From contig CAYFUW010000066.1 of NCBI GenBank assembly GCA_964346495.1, positions 1-11,656 of the forward strand: DNA of 11,656 nt. Reading direction: 5' to 3'. Position numbers and translations under genes: made by a program. Positions within the stretch are counted from its first letter, which is position 1; every line of letters begins with the position of its first letter. Below, in pieces: positions 5,238 to 11,656 of this stretch. A model generated the notes under the pieces. It made no database searches. It worked only from the letters and a program-made list of their open reading frames with translations, and had not been told where the DNA came from. Origin of the DNA: JBGZFC01 sp964346495 (GTDB lineage: Bacteria; Bacteroidota; Bacteroidia; Bacteroidales; Dysgonomonadaceae).

Positions 5238-6579
5238 ATAACTTCGCTTTTATAGCTTCTGTTTGAGCCTCGAAGCCCGGTTTCTCGAGCAGGGCAAACA
5301 TGTTGTTTTTGTAATCCTCAACACCCGGTTGATCAAATGGATTTACACCCAACATATAACCGCTAATGCCACATGCTTTTTCGAAGAAATAAATTAGCTG
5401 ACCAATGTAATATTCAGACAGACGCGGAATTTCTATTACAATATTTGGAACTCCGCCATCAATGTGAGCTATCTGTGTGCCAAGTTCAGCCATTTTGTTT
5501 ACCTCATCTATTCTTTTGCCTTTCAGATAGTTCAATCCATCTAGATTTGTCTCATCGTAAGGAACTTCAACTTTTTCGTTTGGCTCTTTTATCGATAATG
5601 TAGTTTCAAAGATTGTACGTTCACCATCTTGAATCCATTGACCCATAGAGTGAAGGTCAGATGTGAAGTTAACTGCTGCCGGGAAAATACCTTTTCCGTT
5701 TTTGCCTTCGCTTTCGCCGAATAGCTGTTTCCACCACTCAGCAAAATAGTGGAGCTTCGGGTTGTAATTGACCATTATTTCAATTTTCTTCCCTCTGTTG
5801 TACAGTTCGTTGCGTACAGCAGCATATATTGCAGGCAAGTTAACTTCGTAAGATGAGCTTTCGTTTGTTGCTTTTTCAATGTCTTGTGCTCCCTTTATAA
5901 GGCTTTTGATATCTATTCCTGCAATTGCAATTGGAAGAAGTCCCACGGGAGTTAGAACAGAGTAGCGTCCGCCCACATCATCCGGGATAATGTATGATTT
6001 ATATCCTTCTTTATCTGCTAGTGTGCGTAAAGCTCCTTTTTTTGCATCAGTGATAACTACAATTCTTTCTCTGGACTCTTCTTCTCCAACCTTTTTAATC
6101 AATAGTTCACGTAAAATTCTGAAGGCTATTGCCGGTTCGGTTGTTGTTCCCGATTTTGAAATATTAATGATACCGAATTTTTTATCTTGCAAATAGTTTA
6201 CTAATTCGGCTGTATAGTCTTCGCTAATATTATATCCTGCATAAAGAATTACCGGATTTTCTCTCTTTTTCTGTAGCCAGTCAAGTGTGTTGCTCAAAGC
6301 CTCAATTACTGCACGTGCTCCCAAATAGCTACCGCCAATACCTACCACAACTACTACTTCGCAATTAGCGCGCAGCTTTGCAGCAGTCTCTTCTATATCT
6401 TTTAAAAACTCATCTGTGGTTGAAGAAGGCAGATTTACCCAACCCAGAAAATCGTTTCCAGGCAATGCTCCTGTGTGTAAGGCTGTATTGCATGTCATTG
6501 CATCTTTTGCTCGGGACAATATTTGTTGTTCCGAAACAGTGTTGTAAACTTGATTTATTCTTAATTTGATTGCTTCCAT
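5236..6579 (-). CDS. pgi: Glucose-6-phosphate isomerase
   Basis: This 447-residue protein has the usual length of the short bacterial PGI form. It interconverts glucose 6-phosphate and fructose 6-phosphate in the cytosol, serving glycolysis and gluconeogenesis. Two sugar-isomerase (SIS) domains are recognisable. GIGGSYLG (80-87) and SKSGTTTE (141-148) bind the phosphate. DVGGRYSVLTPVGL (201-214) fits the first PGI signature, and GVNPFDQPGVEDYK (411-424) fits the second. The expected catalytic residues are present: E289 (FGESEGK), H310 (SDLHSMGQ) and K424. The ATG at 6579 has no SD, only an A-rich upstream sequence. It is the last gene of lysS-gpsA-pgi, 57 nt after gpsA. Its transcript probably ends at the hairpin within glsA or at the weaker hairpin near 5201-5213. 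Confidence 0.96.
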   Translation of the reverse strand: MEAIKLRINQVYNTVSEQQILSRAKDAMTCNTALHTGALPGNDFLGWVNLPSSTTDEFLKDIEETAAKLRANCEVVVVVGIGGSYLGARAVIEALSNTLDWLQKKRENPVILYAGYNISEDYTAELVNYLQDKKFGIINISKSGTTTEPAIAFRILRELLIKKVGEEESRERIVVITDAKKGALRTLADKEGYKSYIIPDDVGGRYSVLTPVGLLPIAIAGIDIKSLIKGAQDIEKATNESSSYEVNLPAIYAAVRNELYNRGKKIEIMVNYNPKLHYFAEWWKQLFGESEGKNGKGIFPAAVNFTSDLHSMGQWIQDGERTIFETTLSIKEPNEKVEVPYDETNLDGLNYLKGKRIDEVNKMAELGTQIAHIDGGVPNIVIEIPRLSEYYIGQLIYFFEKACGISGYMLGVNPFDQPGVEDYKNNMFALLEKPGFEAQTEAIKAKL

Positions 6580-6636
6580 AAATTTTCTGTTTTTGGTTGG
6601 TTAAACTATATTTTGTTCGTTAAGCGAATTTATTTC

Positions 6637-7632
6637 TTAGAATACATCTATTAATTTTCTGACTGCTAAACTTGGATTTAGTTTTTCGTATAAAACTTCA
6701 TATGCCATGTCAATAATCGGAGTATCTACTTTCAGTCTTTGATTAATTTCATAAATACATTTTGCTCCGAAATATCCTTCGGCAATCATCTCCATTTCCA
6801 GTTGTGCTGATTTTACAGAATATCCCTTTCCTATCATTGTTCCGAAGGTGCGATTTCTGCTGAATTGGGAATATCCTGTAACAAGCATATCTCCCAAATA
6901 GTGTTGCTCACAAATATTTCTTTCTAATGGCGCTGCTTTTTGCAGAAATCTGTCCATCTCCTTGGCACAATTAGTCATCAATACTGCCTGAAAGTTGTCG
7001 CCATAGTTTTGTCCTGAACAAATACCTGATACAATTGCATATATATTTTTTAGAACAGCAGCCAATTCAGTTCCAACAACATCTTGTGAAACGGATGTTT
7101 TCAGAATTCTGGAGTTGAGACTTTCACTTAGCATTTTGGCTTTTTCTATATCTTTGCAAGCTATTGTAAGAAAAGACATTTTCTCCAATGCTACCTCTTC
7201 GGCATGACACGGACCTGATATAACGCCAAGGTTTTCTATAGGTACATTGAAGTTTTTGTTGAAATAGTTGCTGATGACAGTATTGTCACCCGGCACCAAT
7301 CCTTTGAGTGCCGAAACAATAAATTTGTCTTTTAAGCTTTTGCTCGATACTCGTCTGAAATATTGTTTTATATAAGGCGATGGCAGAGCTATTATTATAG
7401 TGTCTGATTCCTTAATTGCTTTTTCAATATTCGAAGAAAAAGATATTTGAGCCAGATTGAATTTTACATTTGTGAGATAATTCGGATTTCTTCCATATTT
7501 GTAGAACCCATCTATCTGGTCATCGCGACGCATAAACCAGTTGATGTGCTTATGATTCATCAATACTATTTTGGCTAAGGCGGTTCCCCAAGTTCCGCCG
7601 CCTAATATACATATCTTACCAAGTGAATTCAT
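6637..7632 (-). CDS. gpsA: NAD(P)H-dependent glycerol-3-phosphate dehydrogenase
   Basis: This 331-residue cytosolic enzyme reduces dihydroxyacetone phosphate to sn-glycerol 3-phosphate, the backbone of membrane phospholipids. The Rossmann fingerprint GGGTWG is at 11-16. ALKG (108-111, K110), SGPCHAEEV (139-147), the catalytic lysine K195 in LKNIYAI, and SRNRTFG (258-264) follow in the order of the family. Length matches other bacterial GpsA proteins. The ATG at 7632 is supported by AAAGGAGG (7645-7638) 5 nt before it, one of the few strong SD sequences in the window. It lies 42 nt after lysS and 57 nt before pgi, so it is probably co-transcribed. That links phospholipid precursor supply to central hexose metabolism. 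Confidence 0.96.
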   Translation of the reverse strand: MNSLGKICILGGGTWGTALAKIVLMNHKHINWFMRRDDQIDGFYKYGRNPNYLTNVKFNLAQISFSSNIEKAIKESDTIIIALPSPYIKQYFRRVSSKSLKDKFIVSALKGLVPGDNTVISNYFNKNFNVPIENLGVISGPCHAEEVALEKMSFLTIACKDIEKAKMLSESLNSRILKTSVSQDVVGTELAAVLKNIYAIVSGICSGQNYGDNFQAVLMTNCAKEMDRFLQKAAPLERNICEQHYLGDMLVTGYSQFSRNRTFGTMIGKGYSVKSAQLEMEMIAEGYFGAKCIYEINQRLKVDTPIIDMAYEVLYEKLNPSLAVRKLIDVF

Positions 7633-7637
7633 TAGTG

Positions 7638-7645
7638 CCTCCTTT
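7638..7645 (-). promoter_or_regulatory. Strong Shine-Dalgarno sequence of gpsA
   Basis: AAAGGAGG on the minus strand is an eight-base complement of the 16S 3' end, 5 nt before the gpsA ATG. It fixes the start. It is notable because lysS and pgi, the flanking genes of the same operon, have no SD. Confidence 0.75.
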
Positions 7646-7674
7646 TTTTATTGGGTTTGTATTGACTTATCTGT

Positions 7675-9399
7675 CTAAAGTTTCTCTATCCAGGATTTAA
7701 CCTCATCAACTGTCGGATTGTTCAACTCTTTTTTGAGTTTTTTATTTAATCCGCAAATTTCTTGATGTACCTTGTTTGGATTTGCATCTTTCAAATTTGC
7801 AACTTTTGTGTATCCTGCTTTTTGAATAATTTCAACCCACTCTTCAGGTATTCCGATTTCCGTATATTTATTAACAGCATCTTTTCTGACAACTTTTTCA
7901 GGACGCATTTGCGGGAACAGTAGTACTTCTTGAATTGCTGTTTGTCCTGTAAGCAGCATTGTAAGTCTATCCATACCGATTCCCATGCCCGATGTTGGAG
8001 GCATACCATACTCAAGTGCGCGTAAGAAATCGTGGTCGATAAACATGGCTTCGTCATCTCCTTTTTCCGATAGTCGAAGTTGTTCTTCAAATCTTCCTCG
8101 CTGGTCTATCGGGTCGTTAAGTTCTGAATAAGCATTCGCAAGTTCTTTGCCGTTTACCATCAATTCGAATCTTTCGGTAAGCTCCGGATTCTCTCTGTGA
8201 CGTTTACACAATGGCGACATCTCTATCGGGTAGTCGATAATGAAAGTTGGTTGTATATAATTTCCTTCCGCTTTCTCTCCGAAAATTTCGTCGATAAGTT
8301 TGCCTTTTCCCATAGTTTCATCAACTTCGATATTCAATTTTTTGCAAACATCGCGAAGTTGAGCTTCATCCATTCCTGTGATATCAAATCCGGTATGCTC
8401 CTTAATAGCATCTATCATTGTAACGCGTGGATAGGGCGCTTTGAAGTCTATTTCGTTGTCTCCTACTTTCACTTTGGTAGTTCCAAGTACCTCTAAAGCT
8501 GTGTGTTCAAGCATTTGCTCGGTGAACTCCATCATCCATTTGTAATCTGTGTAGGCAACATAGATTTCCATTACCGTAAACTCAGGATTATGAGTGCGGT
8601 CCATACCTTCGTTGCGGAAGTCACGAGCAAATTCGTAAACTCCGTCAAAACCACCAACAATTAATCTTTTCAGATAAAGTTCGTTTGCGATTCTCAGATA
8701 TAGTGGCATATCTAAAGCGTTGTGATGGGTTATGAATGGACGTGCTGCCGCTCCACCGGGAATGCTTTGCAATATGGGAGTATCTACTTCCAAATATCCG
8801 CGAGCGTTAAAGAACTCACGCATCGCGTTGAATATTTTTGTTCGTTTGATAAAAATATCTTTCACGTGGTCGTTTACCAATAAGTCAACGTATCTTTGTC
8901 TGTAACGCAACTCAGGGTCACTGAATTTGTCATATGTAACCCCGTCTTTTGTTTTTACTATTGGTAGTGGTCTTAATGATTTTGCCAAAACAGTAAGTGT
9001 TTCGGCGTGTACCGAAATTTCTCCCATTTGTGTGCGGAAAACATATCCTGTAATTCCCACGAAATCACCTATATCGAGTAGTTTTTTGAAAACCACATTG
9101 TAAAGGTCTTTGTTTTCGTCCGGGCAAATATCGTCGCGTGTAATGTACACTTGTATTCGGCCTTCTGCATCCATTAATTCAATAAACGATGCCTTTCCCA
9201 TTATGCGGCGGCTCATAATTCTTCCAGCTATGCTCACATATCGACGTTCGTCATCATCTTTAAAATTTTCTTTTATATCGGTTGAATACGCATCAACTTT
9301 GTATAAAGCAGCAGGATACGGCTCTATACCCATGTTTTTTAACTCTTCTAAACTTTGTCGACGAATAATTTCCTGTTCGCTTAAATCTTGCGTGTACAT
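7675..9399 (-). CDS. lysS: Lysyl-tRNA synthetase, class II
   Basis: This 574-residue enzyme charges tRNA-Lys with lysine, using ATP. An N-terminal OB-fold for anticodon binding lies at about 55-140 (SIAGRIMSRRIMGKASFIEL). Class II motif 1 is at about 190-215 (FFNARGYLEVDTPIL). Motif 2 is at 261-280 (FRNEGMDRTHNPEFTVMEIY). Motif 3 is at 471-485 (GMGIGMDRLTMLLTG). After the usual end of bacterial LysRS (EVLLFPQMRPEK, about 502) there is an extra C-terminal stretch of about 72 residues, predicted helical and lysine-rich. I recall this as common in Bacteroidota LysRS. The start at 9399 (MYTQDLSEQE) is preferred over the upstream in-frame ATG at 9453, which would overlap the promoter. No SD is present. 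It heads the lysS-gpsA-pgi operon. Confidence 0.96.
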   Translation of the reverse strand: MYTQDLSEQEIIRRQSLEELKNMGIEPYPAALYKVDAYSTDIKENFKDDDERRYVSIAGRIMSRRIMGKASFIELMDAEGRIQVYITRDDICPDENKDLYNVVFKKLLDIGDFVGITGYVFRTQMGEISVHAETLTVLAKSLRPLPIVKTKDGVTYDKFSDPELRYRQRYVDLLVNDHVKDIFIKRTKIFNAMREFFNARGYLEVDTPILQSIPGGAAARPFITHHNALDMPLYLRIANELYLKRLIVGGFDGVYEFARDFRNEGMDRTHNPEFTVMEIYVAYTDYKWMMEFTEQMLEHTALEVLGTTKVKVGDNEIDFKAPYPRVTMIDAIKEHTGFDITGMDEAQLRDVCKKLNIEVDETMGKGKLIDEIFGEKAEGNYIQPTFIIDYPIEMSPLCKRHRENPELTERFELMVNGKELANAYSELNDPIDQRGRFEEQLRLSEKGDDEAMFIDHDFLRALEYGMPPTSGMGIGMDRLTMLLTGQTAIQEVLLFPQMRPEKVVRKDAVNKYTEIGIPEEWVEIIQKAGYTKVANLKDANPNKVHQEICGLNKKLKKELNNPTVDEVKSWIEKL

Positions 9400-9442
9400 C
9401 TGTTCTATTTTGATTTTTTGAATTTGACTTTTTATTATTGTA

Positions 9443-9450
9443 CAAAAATA
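9443..9450 (-). promoter_or_regulatory. Probable -7 element of the lysS operon promoter
   Basis: TATTTTTG (9450-9443) fits TAnnTTTG on the minus strand and would start transcription near 9437, about 38 nt before the lysS ATG. No TTTG is found at the expected -33 distance, so support is moderate. Confidence 0.45.
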
Positions 9451-9481
9451 CAAAATATATTGATAAAAAAGACATTTTTTT

Positions 9482-9530
9482 GTGATTTGGTGTGAGTTGC
9501 GAGTTTTTCGGGTTATGTACTACGTGTTTA
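9482..9530. repeat. Weak heptamer-phased region D between lysS and the ABC operon
   Basis: On the plus strand G recurs every 7 nt at 9482, 9489, 9496, 9503, 9510, 9517 and 9524. It is followed by T or G each time (for example GTTGCGA at 9496). The rest of each unit is poorly conserved. This may be a decayed version of the arrays seen after three stop codons here, but unlike them it is not next to a stop. The rest of 9454-9609 holds only the lysS -7 element and nothing else that I recognise. Confidence 0.35.
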
Positions 9531-9609
9531 TAGTTGTTGGTGTTTGAATTGCGACTATTTCCAACTAGGAATAAAAGCATATTGCAGATACCAAAACAGC
9601 ATTGTGCAT

Positions 9610-9650
9610 AAAAAAAGTAAGGGCAATACGGTACAAACCGCAATGCCCTT
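9610..9650 (-). terminator. Intrinsic terminator of the ABC transporter operon
   Basis: On the minus strand AAGGGCA (9650-9644) pairs with TGCCCTT (9625-9619), and inside it CGGT (9640-9637) pairs with ACCG (9632-9629) around a 4-nt loop. The stem is followed by ACTTTTTTT (T-run 9616-9610). It lies 30 nt after the stop of the ABC ATPase and shields lysS from upstream transcription. Confidence 0.85.
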
Positions 9651-9680
9651 TTATTTCGGTTGTTTTCAGGTGATGAAAAC

Positions 9681-10376
9681 TTAAACTGCAAAATAATTCT
9701 CCAGCTCTTTTAATGTATCTTCGTTTGTTTCTATATCGCGAACAACAATGCCTTTACCCAAAACAACAATGCGGTCGCAGACTTCGGTAACGTGATTCAA
9801 GTCGTGACTCGAGATAAGCATCGTCATGTTCTTTGTTGTTTTCAACTCGTTGAGCATCCGTTTCAGTCTGATTTGCGAAGTTGGGTCTAAGGCAGTAAAC
9901 GGTTCATCAAGAATTAATATTTGCGGGTCGGGTAGAAGAGCGGCAGCAATTCCCACTTTTTTCTGATTTCCTTTAGATAAATCACGAATTAATTTTTTAT
10001 TACCTATGATTTCACCGTTGAAAAAATCCTGCATCGATTCCAAAAAAGCGGCAATATCTCCTTCCGATTTACCGTAAATCTTTGCCGTGAAGTCAAAATA
10101 TTCGTCCGGTGTAAGAAAGTCGATTAGGAAACCTTCGTCAAGGAAAGAGCCGACTTTCGACTTCCATTCATCGCGACGAGCCACTTTTTCGCCGTCAATT
10201 TGTACTTCACCGCTCGAAGCTTCGATTAAATCAAGAATCAATCTGAAAAAAGTGGTTTTTCCGGCGCCGTTATTCCCAACTAACCCGAAACTTTCACCGT
10301 TTGCGATAGTTATTTGCGGAATATTTAAAACGGTTACTCCGTCGTACATTTTTGTTAAGTTTATTGCTTGTATCAT
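9681..10376 (-). CDS. ABC transporter ATP-binding protein, partner of the DUF5687 membrane protein
   Basis: This 231-residue single nucleotide-binding domain has Walker A GNNGAGKTT (34-42). The ABC signature appears as LSKGN (133-137) in place of LSGGQ, as in several CcmA-type ATPases. Walker B ILILDEP (153-159) carries catalytic E158, and the switch His is H191 (SSHD). The usual Q-loop glutamine is replaced, probably by E81 (FLDEGFLIDFLTPDEY). This is common in the CcmA/NatA-like group. It should act at the inner face of the cytoplasmic membrane as a dimer, energising the membrane protein encoded 72 nt upstream. Substrate and direction are unknown. Similar stand-alone ATPase plus multi-pass permease pairs are usually exporters, but nothing here proves it. 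The ATG at 10376 has no SD. A strong terminator follows 30 nt after the stop. Confidence 0.93.
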   Translation of the reverse strand: MIQAINLTKMYDGVTVLNIPQITIANGESFGLVGNNGAGKTTFFRLILDLIEASSGEVQIDGEKVARRDEWKSKVGSFLDEGFLIDFLTPDEYFDFTAKIYGKSEGDIAAFLESMQDFFNGEIIGNKKLIRDLSKGNQKKVGIAAALLPDPQILILDEPFTALDPTSQIRLKRMLNELKTTKNMTMLISSHDLNHVTEVCDRIVVLGKGIVVRDIETNEDTLKELENYFAV

Positions 10377-10410
10377 TGTGTTGTATTGATATTCTATGTT
10401 TAAAAATTAT

Positions 10411-10446
10411 AAATTCCCAAATCCGAAATCCCAATTCCCAAATAGG
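10411..10446 (-). repeat. Degenerate heptamer tandem array C, after the DUF5687 gene stop
   Basis: Units of 7 nt on the plus strand start at 10419 (AAATCCG), 10426 (AAATCCC), 10433 (AATTCCC) and 10440 (AAATAGG), preceded by an 8-nt unit at 10411. The sense-strand consensus is GGGATTT. The array begins 2 nt after the stop codon of the membrane gene and fills half of the gap before the ATPase gene. Confidence 0.7.
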
Positions 10447-10448
10447 AA

Positions 10449-11656
10449 CTATTCTTTCTTTCTAAATCCTTTGCAGAGAGCGTATTTTCTTTTCAGAAAT
10501 TGTCTTTCTGTAATTTCGAGCAGTTGTTTTGTGAAAATAATCCCCAATAACCCGATAACAGCCAAAATTATAAACGCGATATTTATCGCTGAGAAAGCTG
10601 CGAAAATACCGACCAAAGCCATTGGAATCACTAACAAAGGAATCATTACGATAAAGTTTTTATATGTAACACCCTGCATATTCATTGCCGAACCTTGTGC
10701 CAGTTCCAATCGCTTGGTATTATAGGTTGCACCATAAAGATAGACATGAATATTTACTCCAACGTTGTATAAAATGGCGACAATATGATAGATTAAAATC
10801 TTTTCTCCGAATAGAAAATAAGGCGTTATAAGAATAAAGGAGATAACCGACAGAGCCAACAGGAAAAAGTAATTCGCACGAATGTATGTTCGGGTAGAGA
10901 TCTTTCGTGTCATCATAAAATCGAAATGCGCCCCGTCCCAGTTAATAATCCATTGCCCAAACATAATCATGCCGATTGCAGTTATGAAAATGGCAATAAA
11001 TATCAGCATAGCAGGACTGTCCTGATACTGTTTGTTAGGATAGAAAAGTAATCCGTAAAATAGAAAAAGTATTGTCATGTAAAGCGCATTTTTTACTCGT
11101 TTATGGCGAAGTACAAGTTTCATTTGCAGCGAAATCAGATTGCCTATATCGCCAAAACGCTCCATAAAGCTGAAATTCTGTTTTTCGATATTCTCTTTTT
11201 TAGCTGATTTGTCGAAAGTTTCCGGATAGTAGTTTTGGGCGAAAAACCATCTGTTAGCAAAATATGCAATTGAACTGAAAGCTAGAACTATAATCCAACC
11301 AATAGGATTTCCGACAAGAAAATTAAAAACATTGGTTGACAGGTCAAACAGAGAGAAAATTTTGAAAAATTCTAACGCTGCTAATCCTGCCAAAATGGCT
11401 ATAAAAACAGCAATGCCGATAATGTTTGCTCCAAACTTTCGTTTTAAGAAAGATGCAAATAAAGTATTAAACCAAATCAGGAAAACGAAAATCAGAATAA
11501 ACCGAAAAGCTCCGCCTACTCCAAATGTGGGAGCCACTCCGCTAATAGCGAAAGGTATAGCAAAGCAGAGCGAGATGTAGTTTGCCGGACTTAGCAACGG
11601 TTTTACCAACAGGTAGTTGACAAGAGTGTTTCGCTTTATAGGAAGTTGCTGATAAC
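10449..11656 (-). CDS. DUF5687 family ABC transporter membrane protein (5' end outside the window)
   Basis: About 400 residues are visible, ending RKYALCKGFRKKE. The frame stays open to the window edge, and the residues before the TTG at 11609 (LPIKRNTLVNYLL) read like family sequence. The apparent start at 11609 is therefore internal and the gene is cut by the window. I judge that roughly the first 80-100 residues are missing, from the usual family size of about 490. Ten hydrophobic segments are visible. A cytosolic, charged stretch lies between the fourth and fifth (NYYPETFDKSAKKENIEKQ). The motif NWDGAHFDFMMTRKIS is typical of DUF5687. This family, largely found in Bacteroidota, is the membrane half of ABC systems. 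The ATPase gene follows 72 nt downstream. Substrate is unknown. Confidence 0.88.
   Translation of the reverse strand, partial: YQQLPIKRNTLVNYLLVKPLLSPANYISLCFAIPFAISGVAPTFGVGGAFRFILIFVFLIWFNTLFASFLKRKFGANIIGIAVFIAILAGLAALEFFKIFSLFDLSTNVFNFLVGNPIGWIIVLAFSSIAYFANRWFFAQNYYPETFDKSAKKENIEKQNFSFMERFGDIGNLISLQMKLVLRHKRVKNALYMTILFLFYGLLFYPNKQYQDSPAMLIFIAIFITAIGMIMFGQWIINWDGAHFDFMMTRKISTRTYIRANYFFLLALSVISFILITPYFLFGEKILIYHIVAILYNVGVNIHVYLYGATYNTKRLELAQGSAMNMQGVTYKNFIVMIPLLVIPMALVGIFAAFSAINIAFIILAVIGLLGIIFTKQLLEITERQFLKRKYALCKGFRKKE

Noticed and set aside
9293..9691. Open frame of about 132 codons on the minus strand across the lysS start and the ABC terminator
   Set aside because: It covers a strong intrinsic terminator, the lysS promoter and part of lysS in another frame, and its composition resembles no protein family.
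11607..11609. TTG as the start of the DUF5687 membrane protein
   Set aside because: The frame is open upstream to the window edge and the upstream residues fit the family, so this codon is internal.

Overview
This window looks like chromosomal housekeeping DNA from a member of the Bacteroidota, most likely Bacteroidales. The evidence is low GC, promoters of the Bacteroidota type (TTTG, about 19 nt, TAnnTTTG), almost no Shine-Dalgarno (SD) sequences before most starts, an S46 dipeptidyl peptidase, a DUF5687 ABC transporter, a long LysRS, and the gene orders rpsU-xerC-hpf-tRNA and lysS-gpsA-pgi. I see no insertion sequence, prophage, CRISPR array or obvious transferred segment.

Layout (nearly everything is on the minus strand, so it reads right to left). 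11656-9681: a DUF5687 membrane protein, cut by the window edge, and its ABC ATPase, closed by a strong terminator at 9610-9650. 9399-5236: lysS, gpsA and pgi, a probable operon with short gaps (42 and 57 nt). 4203-5117, plus strand: glutaminase glsA, convergent with pgi and divergent from the next gene. 4043-1878: a secreted acidic-residue dipeptidyl peptidase (DPP11 type). 1603-156: rpsU, xerC and hpf. 53-1: tRNA-Thr(UGU), cut at its 3' side; from memory of other Bacteroidales this begins a tRNA cluster leading to tuf.

Functional themes. The left part concerns translation: bS21, the hibernation factor HPF and a tRNA. In Bacteroidota, bS21 helps hide the 16S anti-SD, so SD pairing is normally unused. 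Yet the three strongest SD-like sequences I noticed lie at the 5' end of the rpsU leader (about 180 nt before the rpsU start), before hpf and before gpsA. This suggests possible control by ribosomes lacking bS21. The middle covers lysine charging, glycerol-3-phosphate supply and hexose-phosphate isomerisation.

Non-coding structure is the least ordinary part. Three degenerate tandem arrays with a 7-nt period start at or within about 3 nt of the stop codons of glsA, pgi and the DUF5687 gene. Each has a different consensus. A fourth, weaker one lies upstream of lysS. A canonical intrinsic terminator facing the minus strand is embedded in the last codons of glsA and would end pgi transcripts running antisense into glsA. 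The coding genes themselves are recognisable families; I do not see an unknown multi-gene system.
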